Assembly (NCBI GenBank): GCA_965279065.1
Contig: OZ257134.1
Coordinates: 2,976,001-3,040,000 of the forward strand
DNA: 64,000 bases
Reading direction: 5' to 3'
Source: JAKAXS01 sp965279065
GTDB lineage: Bacteria; Pseudomonadota; Alphaproteobacteria; Rhizobiales; Hyphomicrobiaceae
Both the position numbers and the translations under genes were made by a program. Each line of letters begins with the position of its first letter. Positions within the stretch are counted from its first letter, which is position 1. Positions 50,534-59,207 of this stretch are shown piece after piece. A model generated the notes under the pieces. The model was given only the letters and a program-made list of their open reading frames with translations. It was not told the DNA's origin and did no database searches.

Positions 50534-52444
50534 ATGTTGCACATCAACGACCTCACCTTCCGCATTGAAGGCAAGCCGATCTTCGACGGCGCCACCGCCG
50601 GCATCCCCACCGGCCACAAGGTCGGCCTCGTCGGCCGCAACGGCGCCGGCAAGAGCACGTTGCTGAAGCTGATCACCGGCGAGTATCACGCCGACAGCGG
50701 CAACATCACCGTGCCCCGTTCCTCGCGCATCGGCCACGTCGCCCAGGAAGCGCCGGGCGGCTCCGACAGCCTGATCGACTGGGTGCTGGCAGCCGATACC
50801 GAGCGCGCCAGTTTGCTGGCCGAGGCCGAGCACGCCGCCGATCCGCACCGTATCGCCGAAATCCAGATCCGCCTGACCGATATCGACGCCCACTCGGCCC
50901 CCGCCCGCGCCGCGCAGATCCTCTCCGGCCTCGGCTTCGACGAGATGGCGCAGCAGCGCGCATGCCGCGAATTCTCCGGCGGCTGGCGCATGCGCGTGGC
51001 ACTCGCCTCCGTCCTGTTCCTGGAACCCGAGCTGTTGCTGCTCGATGAGCCGACCAACTACCTCGATCTCGAAGGCACGTTGTGGCTCGAGACCTACCTG
51101 CGCACCTACCCGCACACCGTGCTCATCGTCAGCCACGACCGCGACCTGCTCAATCGCGCCGTCGGCGCCATCATGCACCTGGAGCGCGGCAAGCTCACGC
51201 TCTACACCGGCGGCTACGACGCCTTCGAGGATGCGCGCCGCGAAAAGCAGCGCCTAGAACTCAAGTTGATGAAGAAGCAGGACGACGAGCGCCGCCGCAT
51301 CCAGGCCTTCATCGACCGCTTCAAGGCCAAGGCCACGAAGGCGAAGCAGGCCCAGAGCCGCGTCAAGGCGCTGGCCCGGATGCAGCCGATCGCCGCCCAG
51401 GTGGAAGATCGCGTCATCCCCTTCCTGCTGCCCAATCCCCAGAAGCTGCTCGCCAGCCCGCTCCTTCGTATGGAAAGCGCCACCGCCGGCTATGCTGCGG
51501 ACAATCCCATCCTCACCGGCCTCAACCTGCGCATCGACCAGGACGACCGCATCGCCCTGCTCGGCCAGAATGGCAACGGCAAGTCCACCTTTGCCAAGCT
51601 GCTCGCCGGCAAGTTGGAGCCCCTGTCCGGCAAGGTCTACGGCGCCAACCGCGTCGAAGCCGGCTACTTCGCCCAACATCAGCTCGACGAGCTGAACCCG
51701 CTCGCGACACCCTACGATCACATCGCCAAGCTCATGCCTGAGGCGACGGAAGCCCAGAAGCGAACCCGCCTCGGCACCTTCGGCTTCAGCGCCGACAAGG
51801 CCGATACAAAGTGTGCTAGCCTCTCCGGCGGAGAAAAGGCACGACTTCTCCTGGCGCTGACGGCGTTCCACGGCCCGCACCTGCTGATCCTCGACGAGCC
51901 GACCAACCATCTCGACGTCGACAGCCGCGAGGCCTTGGTTCACGCGCTGACGGAGTTCGAAGGCGCCGTCATTCTCATCAGCCACGATCGCCACCTCGTC
52001 GAGGCCACCGCCGATCGGCTCTGGATTGTGCGCGGCGGCACCGTCACGCCCTACGACGGCGACATGGACAGCTACCGCACCGAACTCCTGGCCGAACGCG
52101 GCACGCGTCAGCGCACCGAGCGGAGCAGTCCCGGCGAAGCCGAAGCGCGCATCGATCGAGCGGCCCAGCGCCGCCTCGCCGCCGACCGCCGCGCGGAGTT
52201 GGCACCCTTGAAAAAAGCCATGCAGGCCGCCGAGAAGATCGTCGAAAAACTGACGGCCGAAATCGCCAGGCTCGATGCCGCCCTCGCCGATCCTGCGCTC
52301 TACGCCAATGCTGACAAGGCGCAGAAGACGGCATTCGAACGCGGCCAGTTCGCCAAGCGGCTCAGCGACGCAGAAGCCGCCTGGCTGCAAGCGGCGGACG
52401 CCTACGAGACTGCCTCGGCCCTCGCGGAGGTCGAGACGGCATAG
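50534..52444 (+). CDS. ABC-F family ATPase (YheS/Uup type)
   Basis: 636 residues with two ABC domains in one chain and no membrane segment. Walker A1 GRNGAGKST starts at residue 34. The first signature is FSGGWRMRVALAS, followed by LLLDEPTNYLD. A charged linker (about 235-300: EKQRLELKLMKKQDDERRRIQAF) precedes the second Walker A, GQNGNGKST. LSGGEKARLLLAL and LILDEPTNHLD follow. A C-terminal coiled coil is at about 545-636. ABC-F proteins act on the ribosome E site or resolve stalled translation. The length matches YheS and Uup; which subfamily is not decided. Confidence 0.93.
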   Translation: MLHINDLTFRIEGKPIFDGATAGIPTGHKVGLVGRNGAGKSTLLKLITGEYHADSGNITVPRSSRIGHVAQEAPGGSDSLIDWVLAADTERASLLAEAEHAADPHRIAEIQIRLTDIDAHSAPARAAQILSGLGFDEMAQQRACREFSGGWRMRVALASVLFLEPELLLLDEPTNYLDLEGTLWLETYLRTYPHTVLIVSHDRDLLNRAVGAIMHLERGKLTLYTGGYDAFEDARREKQRLELKLMKKQDDERRRIQAFIDRFKAKATKAKQAQSRVKALARMQPIAAQVEDRVIPFLLPNPQKLLASPLLRMESATAGYAADNPILTGLNLRIDQDDRIALLGQNGNGKSTFAKLLAGKLEPLSGKVYGANRVEAGYFAQHQLDELNPLATPYDHIAKLMPEATEAQKRTRLGTFGFSADKADTKCASLSGGEKARLLLALTAFHGPHLLILDEPTNHLDVDSREALVHALTEFEGAVILISHDRHLVEATADRLWIVRGGTVTPYDGDMDSYRTELLAERGTRQRTERSSPGEAEARIDRAAQRRLAADRRAELAPLKKAMQAAEKIVEKLTAEIARLDAALADPALYANADKAQKTAFERGQFAKRLSDAEAAWLQAADAYETASALAEVETA

Positions 52445-52491
52445 GTCGGTGGCAGGAAGACTTGGCATTTCGCGTGGGAATGTCGGGCAGG

Positions 52492-52662
52492 TTAGCTCGT
52501 CCACGCAATGACACATGCCGCCGTTGCAAGAATCGACAACCTCTTTTCGCTCGCGAAATCGAATTGGTGCGGCGGCATGCGACGGATTTCATCTGGAGAT
52601 AGCCGGCGCAGCCGATTTTCCGCGAGCCACACCACGCGCGCGCGCCGCAAATGCTTGTCCAC
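52492..52662 (-). CDS. Possible small ORF in intergenic region
   Basis: 56 residues from GTG 52662 (VDKHLRRARVVWLAENRL onwards). It is basic and helical in look, and contains RRLSPDEIRRMPPHQFDF. The third-position GC content is below that of the neighbours and there is no clear ribosome site. It may be a remnant or chance frame in the 524-base gap between the ABC-F gene and the secreted-protein gene. Confidence 0.25.
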   Translation of the reverse strand: MDKHLRRARVVWLAENRLRRLSPDEIRRMPPHQFDFASEKRLSILATAACVIAWTS

Positions 52663-52733
52663 AACACCGCGCGAATAACACAACCGCCGAATTCACATAA
52701 GTCGCGTGAGACGCGTCGTTGTATGTCTGAGAT

Positions 52734-52814
52734 GAGGGGAGCTGACCGGTCTGATCTTGCGGGGGATCAGCCAGGCGTGGAGGGCATCGCCTGGACCACT
52801 GCGTCAGCTCCCTC
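52734..52814. other. Predicted three-stem structured element in intergenic DNA
   Basis: An outer stem of ten Watson-Crick pairs plus one G-U joins 52736-52746 (GGGGAGCTGAC) and 52803-52813 (GTCAGCTCCCT). It encloses two hairpins: CTGATC/GATCAG (52751-52770) and CCAGGCG/CGCCTGG (52771-52794), with a G-rich loop. The result is a three-way junction in about 80 bases, 155 bases before the secreted-protein start. There is no T-run. It could be a structured leader, an sRNA or a palindromic intergenic repeat; which strand is used is unknown. Confidence 0.45.
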
Positions 52815-52968
52815 GCTAAGCCCTCAGCTCCAATTTTGCAGCCGCAGTAGCGTTGGCGCACGGACTCTGCACTCGTCCCGGAACCTCACATCAGCTCAAG
52901 CGTTTGCACCCATCTTCCGCCGCAAACCGCGCGAAGGATACATTGCCTTGGGACCGCAGAGGCGCGTC

Positions 52969-53382
52969 ATGACAGCAAGTTTTCGCCGCTTAACCGCAGT
53001 CGCGACATTCACCCTACTGATAGGTCAGTCAGCCGCGTTGGCGGACGATCCGAAGATTGCGGTGCAGGATCAGCGCGTGGAAAGCGGCAACATCGTCAAG
53101 GTCCAGGAAGTGACAAGCCCCGGCGACGGCTTCATCGTCATCCACGCTCCCGCACCGTCGAAAGCTGATGCACCCGGCGCCCCGATCGGCTACGCCATCG
53201 TCAATTCCGGCTCCAACAGCAACGTCTCCGTGAAGCTGGAGCAGGACGTCAAGCAGGGCGAAAAACTGGTCGCCGTCCTGCACGAGGACGCCAAGGCCGA
53301 CGGCATGTTCGACGCTGACGCCGACAAACCCCTCGCCAAACCCGACGGCGCCGCCGTCACCGCAGAGTTCGTGGCGAAGTAG
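52969..53382 (+). CDS. Secreted protein with DUF7282-like domain
   Basis: 137 residues. A signal peptide (1-26, ending SAALADDP) precedes one beta-rich domain: DQRVESGNIVKVQEVTSPG, GFIVIHAPAPSK, then VKLEQDVKQGEKLVAVLHED and ending ADKPLAKPDG. This matches DUF7282, small extracellular beta domains also found in haloarchaea. ATG 52969 has AGAGG six bases upstream; the open frame to 52651 crosses the structured element and is not protein-like. The function is unknown. Confidence 0.78.
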   Translation: MTASFRRLTAVATFTLLIGQSAALADDPKIAVQDQRVESGNIVKVQEVTSPGDGFIVIHAPAPSKADAPGAPIGYAIVNSGSNSNVSVKLEQDVKQGEKLVAVLHEDAKADGMFDADADKPLAKPDGAAVTAEFVAK

Positions 53383-53400
53383 GCGCGCGCCGCTCGCTGT

Positions 53401-55557
53401 CTAGCCCGCGATCTTGGAGAAATCCGCGACCGTCAGAGTGGCGGCGCGGATCTCGGAGAGCAGCTTCAGCCGGTTAGCGCGCAGCTCCTTGTCGTCGGCA
53501 TTGACGGTCACCTTCTCGAAGAACGCATCGACCGGCGCCCGCAGCTCCGACAGCGCCCGCATGGCGCCGGAGAAGTTCTCCACGTCGATGGCAGCCTTAA
53601 CGTCGAAGCGTACTTTCGCGATCGCAGCCTCCAGCGCCCGCTCCGCCGGCTCTTTCAGCTGCTCGCCGTCGATCTCGCCCGCGTAGGTCGTCTTGTCTTT
53701 CTTCTCCTCGATGGCGAGGATATTGGACGCGCGCTTCACGCCCGCCAGCAGGTTGGCGCCGTCCTCGCTCTTGAGGAATTCCGTCAGCGCGTCCACGCGC
53801 TTCACGATCAGCGCCAGATCATCCTGTCCGCCCAGCGAGAACACCGCATCGATCAGATCATGCCGCGCCCCCTGATCGCGCAGGTAGACCTTCAGGCGAT
53901 CGGCAAAGAACGAGAGCAGGTCTACGAGATGCGTTCGGACCTTGCGGCCACTCCAGTCCACCAGAGCTTGCGCGTGGCCGGATACGTAAGTGCCGCCCGA
54001 TGCAGCTTTTTTTACCTTGTCGACGGCGGCAACCGTCTGATCCACAGCCTGTGCTGCTTTATCAAACGACGGAATAAGCGGCAGCCGCAAATCATTCTCG
54101 ACCACAATCCGCACCACGCCCAGCGCCGCGCGCCGTAGCTGATACGGATCGCCTGACCCCGTCGGCTTCTCGCCGATGGCCCAGAAGCCCACCAGCGTAT
54201 CGAGCTTGTCCGCCAGCGCCACGGCCACCGAAACGGCCTCCGTCGGCACCGTGTCGCTCTGGCCCTTGGGCTTGTAGTGCTCCTCGATCGCGCACGCGAT
54301 CTTCGGGTTCATGTGCTCCGCTTCCGCGTAGTACCGCCCCATCAGGCCCTGCAGCTCGGGAAACTCGCCGACCATGCCCGAGACGAGGTCCGCCTTGCAC
54401 AGCTCGGCTGCCCGTCGCGCCAGATCAGGCTCCGCATCCACCGCGCCTGCGATCTGACCCGCCAGCTCGCGGATGCGCTCCATGCGATCCCACTGCGTGC
54501 CGAGCTTCTCGTGGAACGTGATCGACTTCAGCTCGAAGTGCATCGGCTCCAGCCGGCGCTTCAGATCCTGTTCCCAGAAGAACTTGGCATCCGACAGACG
54601 GGCGCGGATCACCTTCTCGTTTCCGGACACGATGGCAGCACCGCCGTCCGTCGCCGTCAGGTTCGACACCGCCAGGAACTTGTTCGCCAGCTGCTTCGTC
54701 TTCGGATCGCGCAGCGAGAAGCACTTCTGATGCGTCTTCATCGACGTCATCAGGCACTCGGCCGGCACGTCGAGAAACCCCTTGTCGAACGATCCCATCA
54801 GCACCACCGGCCACTCGGTGAGCCCCGCGTTCTCGTTCGTCAACGCCTCGTCTTCCACCAGCGCCAGCTTGGCATCCTTCGCCAGCGCCAGCGCCTGCTT
54901 GGCGATATCATCGGCTCGCGCGACCGCATCCAGCCGCACCTTGTGCTTCTCCAGCTTGCTCACGTAGTCGGCGAAGCTCTTCACCGCGAACGGCGCATTG
55001 CCGTGGAAGCGATGCCCGCGCGTCTCGTTGCCACTCGTGACGCCCGCCCATTCCAACGGCACCACTTTGCCGTCGAGCAGGCACACGATCGCATGCAGCG
55101 GCCGCACCCACGTCGCCGCGCCGTCCCCCCAGCGCATCGACTTCGGCCACGGGAACTTGCCCAGCACCGCCGGCACCACCTCGGCTACGATCTCCGCCGC
55201 GGCCCGACCCGGCCGCGTCGAACGCGCCACGTAATAATCACCCTTCTTCTCGTCCTTGACGATCTCCGCCTCATCCAGCGACGCCAGTCCGGCAGCCTTC
55301 AGGAATCCGGCCACCGCCTGCTCCGGCGCGCCGACCTTCGGCCCCTTGCGCTCGTGGCTCACCTCCGGCGACTGCGCCGGCACATGCTCGATCACAAGCG
55401 CGAGCCGCCGCGGCGTCGAAAACGCTTTGCTCTCACCCAGCTCCAGACCCTGCGCCGTCAGGGCTTCAGACACGAGACGGCGCAGATCCTCCGCCGCGCG
55501 ACCTTGCATGCGCGCCGGGATCTCCTCGGAAAACAGTTCGAGCAGCAGTTCAGACAT
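53401..55557 (-). CDS. glyS: Glycyl-tRNA synthetase beta subunit
   Basis: 718 residues, full length. With GlyQ it forms the alpha2-beta2 glycyl-tRNA synthetase of most proteobacteria. Family features are LLLELFSEEIPARMQGRA at the start, the central HD-like helical region, and a C-terminal anticodon-binding part. It lies downstream of glyQ, separated by a small membrane-protein gene. The 33-base gap to that gene supports one transcript. Confidence 0.95.
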   Translation of the reverse strand: MSELLLELFSEEIPARMQGRAAEDLRRLVSEALTAQGLELGESKAFSTPRRLALVIEHVPAQSPEVSHERKGPKVGAPEQAVAGFLKAAGLASLDEAEIVKDEKKGDYYVARSTRPGRAAAEIVAEVVPAVLGKFPWPKSMRWGDGAATWVRPLHAIVCLLDGKVVPLEWAGVTSGNETRGHRFHGNAPFAVKSFADYVSKLEKHKVRLDAVARADDIAKQALALAKDAKLALVEDEALTNENAGLTEWPVVLMGSFDKGFLDVPAECLMTSMKTHQKCFSLRDPKTKQLANKFLAVSNLTATDGGAAIVSGNEKVIRARLSDAKFFWEQDLKRRLEPMHFELKSITFHEKLGTQWDRMERIRELAGQIAGAVDAEPDLARRAAELCKADLVSGMVGEFPELQGLMGRYYAEAEHMNPKIACAIEEHYKPKGQSDTVPTEAVSVAVALADKLDTLVGFWAIGEKPTGSGDPYQLRRAALGVVRIVVENDLRLPLIPSFDKAAQAVDQTVAAVDKVKKAASGGTYVSGHAQALVDWSGRKVRTHLVDLLSFFADRLKVYLRDQGARHDLIDAVFSLGGQDDLALIVKRVDALTEFLKSEDGANLLAGVKRASNILAIEEKKDKTTYAGEIDGEQLKEPAERALEAAIAKVRFDVKAAIDVENFSGAMRALSELRAPVDAFFEKVTVNADDKELRANRLKLLSEIRAATLTVADFSKIAG

Positions 55558-55590
55558 CGATCAAACCTAACGAACGAATTCGGGTGCAGC

Positions 55591-55845
55591 TCACGGCGCC
55601 GGAGCCGGTGCCGGTAACTTCTCGGGCGGCGGCACAGTAGGCCCCGGCTCATCCTTCACGCCGATGGTGTTAAGTGTGAAATGACCGATGTCCGAGATAG
55701 CACCCGTCGACGTCAGGTAGCCGATGCCGACGATCACCAGGACGGCGTAGAACAGGAAGATCGCAATTCGGCGTACGAACAGCAATCCGATGAGCAGCAG
55801 CGGTAGTCCCAGCGTGCCGATACCGGCGATGAGTGCCTGGTCCAT
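55591..55845 (-). CDS. Small membrane protein between glyQ and glyS
   Basis: 84 residues with two hydrophobic segments (LIAGIGTLGLPLLLIGLLFV and IAIFLFYAVLVIVGIGYL) and a Pro-rich C-terminal tail (PPPEKLPAPAPAP). ATG 55845 overlaps the glyQ stop as TAATG, giving tight coupling. Similar short genes sit at this spot in other rhizobial genomes. There is no known function; a link to glycyl-tRNA synthetase is not evident. Confidence 0.75.
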   Translation of the reverse strand: MDQALIAGIGTLGLPLLLIGLLFVRRIAIFLFYAVLVIVGIGYLTSTGAISDIGHFTLNTIGVKDEPGPTVPPPEKLPAPAPAP

Positions 55846-56777
55846 TATCGTCCTCCCTCCGTTTCTAGCCACGCGCCACAGCAGGCCTTCGCCAGTTCGC
55901 GCACGCGCAGGATATAGCTTTGCCGCTCCGTCACCGAGATCACGCCCCGCGCGTCAAGCAGATTGAAAACGTGTGACGCCTTGATGCACTGGTCGTACGC
56001 CGGCAGCGCCATCAGGTGCCCGCTGTCGCTGGCGCCCTTCTCGAGCAGCGACTGGCACTCCGCCTCGGCATCCTTGAAATGCTGCAGCAGCATGTCGGTG
56101 TTGGCGTGCTCGAAGTTGAAGCGTGAGTACTCTTTCTCCGCCTGCAGGAACACGTCGCCGTAGAGCAGCTTGCGCTCGTCCTCGCGGCCATTGAAGTTCA
56201 GATCGTACACGCGGTCGACGCCCTGCACGTACATCGCCAGGCGCTCCAGCCCGTACGTGATCTCACCCGCGACCGGCTTGCAATCGAAACCGCCGACCTG
56301 CTGGAAATAGGTGAACTGCGACACTTCCATGCCGTTGCACCACACTTCCCAGCCGAGCCCCCAGGCGCCCAGCGTCGGGCTCTCCCAGTCGTCCTCCACG
56401 AAGCGGATGTCGTTGATACTCGTATCGATGCCGATCGCATCCAGGCTCTTCAGGTACAGATCCTGAATGTCCGCGGGCGATGGCTTCATGATCACCTGGA
56501 ACTGGTAGTAATGCTGCAGCCGGTTCGGGTTCTCGCCGTAGCGTCCGTCCTTGGGGCGGCGCGACGGCTGCACGTACGCCGCGCTCCACGGCTTCGGTCC
56601 CAGCGCCCGCAGCGTCGTGGCCGGGTGAAACGTTCCCGCGCCGACTTCCATATCGTACGGCTGCAGAATCACGCAGCCCTGCGCGCCCCAGAATTGCTGC
56701 AGCGTCAGAATGAGATCCTGGAATGCCTTGCGCGGTTGCAGCGCGATTGCTGCCTGCGCCTTCGCTTTTGTCGCCAT
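55845..56777 (-). CDS. glyQ: Glycyl-tRNA synthetase alpha subunit
   Basis: 310 residues, class II synthetase core. Recognisable stretches are FQDLILTLQQFWGAQGCVILQPYD near the N-terminus, EVGAGTFHPATTLRALGP, and WEVWCNGMEVSQFTYFQQ-type motif 3 surroundings. It activates glycine. ATG 56777 is unambiguous. It forms an operon with the small membrane gene and glyS. A REP-like palindrome lies 89 bases upstream. Confidence 0.96.
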   Translation of the reverse strand: MATKAKAQAAIALQPRKAFQDLILTLQQFWGAQGCVILQPYDMEVGAGTFHPATTLRALGPKPWSAAYVQPSRRPKDGRYGENPNRLQHYYQFQVIMKPSPADIQDLYLKSLDAIGIDTSINDIRFVEDDWESPTLGAWGLGWEVWCNGMEVSQFTYFQQVGGFDCKPVAGEITYGLERLAMYVQGVDRVYDLNFNGREDERKLLYGDVFLQAEKEYSRFNFEHANTDMLLQHFKDAEAECQSLLEKGASDSGHLMALPAYDQCIKASHVFNLLDARGVISVTERQSYILRVRELAKACCGAWLETEGGR

Positions 56778-56865
56778 GCGTGCCGGGCCGTCGCCTTCAT
56801 CGATTTGCGCGGCACTATAAGCATTCGCCCCCGCATGTCACGCTTCCGGAAGGGCGCTCATTCCA

Positions 56866-56889
56866 GGGTCAGACCCATGGGTCTGACCC
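56866..56889. repeat. Perfect 24-base palindrome, REP-like
   Basis: GGGTCAGACCCA is followed at once by its exact reverse complement, with nested smaller palindromes (CCATGGG and CCCCATGG at its flank). It lies in the gap between glyQ and a small membrane gene. GGGGTCAGACCC-type palindromes recur in many proteobacterial genomes, often with REP-associated transposases; no such transposase is in this window. Confidence 0.7.
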
Positions 56890-56901
56890 CATGGCCAACG
56901 G

Positions 56902-57114
56902 CTACGACCCCTTGGGCCGATAAACCTGATTGGCGGCATCATACTCCAGGGCGCCCAGATCCCGGGGCGCCGGCGCCGCCCCGGAGGCGCGGCGATGCAT
57001 CTCCTCGGCAACGCGCGCCGCTTCATGGGCCTGCTTGGCCAGCGTGCGGGCAAGCCACTTGGCGCCGGCGTATACGCCAGCAGCGATCAACACGGCACCG
57101 AAGACGTGCGGCAT
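56902..57114 (-). CDS. Small membrane protein, conserved hypothetical
   Basis: 70 residues. An N-terminal hydrophobic helix (MPHVFGAVLIAAGVYAGAKWL) is followed by a charged helix (RTLAKQAHEAARVAEEMHRR) and a Pro-rich tail with DLGALEYDAANQVYRPKG. This C-terminal motif recurs in short rhizobial hypotheticals between sppA-like and glyQ genes. There is no known role. It lies 40 bases after the S49 peptidase gene on the same strand. Confidence 0.7.
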   Translation of the reverse strand: MPHVFGAVLIAAGVYAGAKWLARTLAKQAHEAARVAEEMHRRASGAAPAPRDLGALEYDAANQVYRPKGS

Positions 57115-57154
57115 CACGCACCTCTATTCAAATTGACGACCCTGCGCCGCAAGT

Positions 57155-57997
57155 TCACAGCCCGTATCTGGACCAGATCGCCCGCGCCTCGACAGCGGAC
57201 ACCAAGTCATCGCCGATTGCAAGGCCCGGCAACTGTCCCGAACCCGAAAGGCTGAACGATGGCAATCGCCTGAGCCGGCTGAACAGCCCACCCCGTTCCA
57301 GCGGCACCAGCTTCAGCCGGACTTCCGGACCGTACAGCTCCCGCATCTTGGTGCGCACGTCCGAGATGCCGTCGATCAAACCGAACTCCATCGCTTTTGG
57401 CGCCGACCAGAACGCGCCGGTGAACAGCTCGCCATCGAGACCTTTGAGACGGCCGGCCCGCCGCTCCTTCACCACGCCGATGAACACATCATGCACGTCG
57501 CGTTGGAGGCCCTTTAGCCGCTCCACGTCGTCCGGCTTTTCCGGCTGGAACATGTCGAGCGTGCCCTTGTGCTCGCCCGAGGTGTAGACGCGACGGTCGA
57601 TGCTCAGCCGCTCGATCGCACGATCGAGGCCGAAGCTCGCCGAGATCACGCCGATGGATCCGACGATCGACGAGGCATCCGCAAAAATCTGATCGCCGGC
57701 GAGCGCGATGTAATAGCCGCCGGAAGCCGCGACATCCTCGCAGAAGACGTAGATCTTCTTTTTCTTCTCATCCGCCAACTGCCGCAGCCGCTTCAGGATC
57801 AGGCTCGACTGTACCGGCGACCCGCCCGGCGAATTGATCACGACGGCCACCGCGCCCACCTTCGACATGGCGAAGGCTTTCTCGATTGGCCCAGCTAGCC
57901 CCGCGATCGACAGGCCGGGACGCAGCGGCGTCGCCATGCCGATAGTTCCCGACAGCCGCAGCACGGGAACTACGGGACCGGACTTGAAAGGCCACAT
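57155..57997 (-). CDS. S49 family signal-peptide-peptidase-like protease (SppA type)
   Basis: 280 residues. The catalytic Ser92 is in CEDVAASGGYYIALAGD and the Lys144 general base in SGEHKGTLDMF; NSPGGS (55-60) is the substrate loop. It is a Ser-Lys protease that degrades cleaved signal peptides in the membrane. There is no strong N-terminal transmembrane segment, so it may be cytosolic-side peripheral. Start 57997 (MWPFKSG) follows GGAGAG; the frame to 58036 adds 13 residues. The cluster glyQ-S49-TrmN6-DUF2007 is common in alphaproteobacteria. Confidence 0.92.
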   Translation of the reverse strand: MWPFKSGPVVPVLRLSGTIGMATPLRPGLSIAGLAGPIEKAFAMSKVGAVAVVINSPGGSPVQSSLILKRLRQLADEKKKKIYVFCEDVAASGGYYIALAGDQIFADASSIVGSIGVISASFGLDRAIERLSIDRRVYTSGEHKGTLDMFQPEKPDDVERLKGLQRDVHDVFIGVVKERRAGRLKGLDGELFTGAFWSAPKAMEFGLIDGISDVRTKMRELYGPEVRLKLVPLERGGLFSRLRRLPSFSLSGSGQLPGLAIGDDLVSAVEARAIWSRYGL

Positions 57998-58069
57998 CGG
58001 GAAAGCTCTCCATTGGGATTGAGGGATGACTGGCATCTAGCAGCCGCAGGACGCAAACGACAACCTAAC

Positions 58070-58843
58070 CTAGATGGCGAGCGCCCCGCCGTCTCTCAAG
58101 ATGGCGTTGAGCTCTGAGGTGAAGCCCTGACCCTCGCCATGCAGCACCAGCGGCGGCAACATCTCAAGCGGCGCGCGGTTGCCCTTGGTTCCCTGAATGA
58201 GAACGCGGATCGCGGACTCTCCCGGGCGCGCATAGACCGGCTTCATTTTAACGCCGCCAAATCGTTGCCCGAACGCGGCCAGAATGTCCCCCACAGCATC
58301 CGCCTTGTGGATCATGGCGAACGTCCCGCCCGGCCGCGCCAGGCGCGCCGCGCAGCGCACCCACGCGTCGAGCTGTTCGCCTTCCATGGCGTGCGAAGCT
58401 GCCTTCAAGGCGTTACCGGCTGCCGTTCCGCGGCCCGTCAGATGGAACGGCGGATTGGCCAGCACCACGTCGAATGAGCCTTCGTTCACGCCCGCTAGCC
58501 TTAACGATTCGGCCTTGCCGGTCACATCCCCGCTGACCACCGCCACGCGGTCACCCAGCTTGTTCCGGATTGCATTCCGCTGGGCCAAGTCCACCAGCTC
58601 GCGCTCCCGTTCCACCAGCACCACGCGCGCGTCAGACAGACGCCGCGCCACGCACAGCCCAACGACACCGGCACCGGCACCCAAGTCGACCACTCGCAAC
58701 CGGCCGCCACCAGTAACCGTCGCAGCCAGCAGCACCGCGTCGATCCCCGCGCGATACCCATCCCTCGGCTGCAGCATGTGCAGCCCGTCGCCGAGGAAGG
58801 CATCGTCGGTCACTGGCAGCTCAGTCGGCAGCACCTCGCTCAC
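58070..58843 (-). CDS. tRNA1(Val) (adenine-N6)-methyltransferase-like protein
   Basis: 257 residues. The SAM-binding DLGAGAGVVG is at 53-62 and the N6-adenine catalytic NPPF at 130-133, with DGYRAGIDAVLLAA (28-41) before them. This is the TrmN6/YfiC type, which methylates A37 of tRNA1(Val); an exact substrate is not certain here. The GTG at 58843 overlaps the DUF2007 stop (GTGA), which makes it the likely start and couples translation. The longer frame to 58945 would overlap DUF2007 by about 100 bases. Confidence 0.87.
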   Translation of the reverse strand: MSEVLPTELPVTDDAFLGDGLHMLQPRDGYRAGIDAVLLAATVTGGGRLRVVDLGAGAGVVGLCVARRLSDARVVLVERERELVDLAQRNAIRNKLGDRVAVVSGDVTGKAESLRLAGVNEGSFDVVLANPPFHLTGRGTAAGNALKAASHAMEGEQLDAWVRCAARLARPGGTFAMIHKADAVGDILAAFGQRFGGVKMKPVYARPGESAIRVLIQGTKGNRAPLEMLPPLVLHGEGQGFTSELNAILRDGGALAI

Positions 58844-59070
58844 GCCGTATCCTTCGTCAGAAACGCCCCGAGCTCGGCGTCGAGAAGCACCTGCCGCGCC
58901 CGCTGCCACTGCTCGTCCTTGACCATCACCCGCTGCGGCGCCCAACCCGGCGCTATGTGCATCGAGTGCAGATTGCGGTCGAGCACGGCAAATTCGATGC
59001 CCGCATCGCGCAGCAAAGCCTCCACGAAGCTGATCAGCACGCTGTCCTGTGCCAGCAGCACTTCACGCAT
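58840..59070 (-). CDS. DUF2007 domain protein
   Basis: 76 residues, one domain: REVLLAQDSVLISFVEALLRDAGIEFAVLDR and later WAPQRVMVKDEQWQRARQVLLDAE, cited in parts. DUF2007 is described as a putative signal-transducing domain with a ferredoxin-like fold related to PII-like proteins. It overlaps the methyltransferase gene. It diverges from ispB across 137 bases. Confidence 0.9.
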   Translation of the reverse strand: MREVLLAQDSVLISFVEALLRDAGIEFAVLDRNLHSMHIAPGWAPQRVMVKDEQWQRARQVLLDAELGAFLTKDTA

Positions 59071-59207
59071 TGCGCCATCCCATTGACAAATCGATGCTCC
59101 CGTGCGGCAAAGGAGGTCAAAATTCGGCCCGGAGTAGACGCTAATACAGCCTCCGCCGCCCCGCCAGAGAAAGCCCGGCTAACGGGCCAAATAGAAAAGG
59201 ATCGCCC

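Noticed and set aside
52651..52968. N-terminal extension of the DUF7282-like protein
   Set aside because: It would bury the signal peptide and crosses the structured element; ATG 52969 has its own ribosome site.
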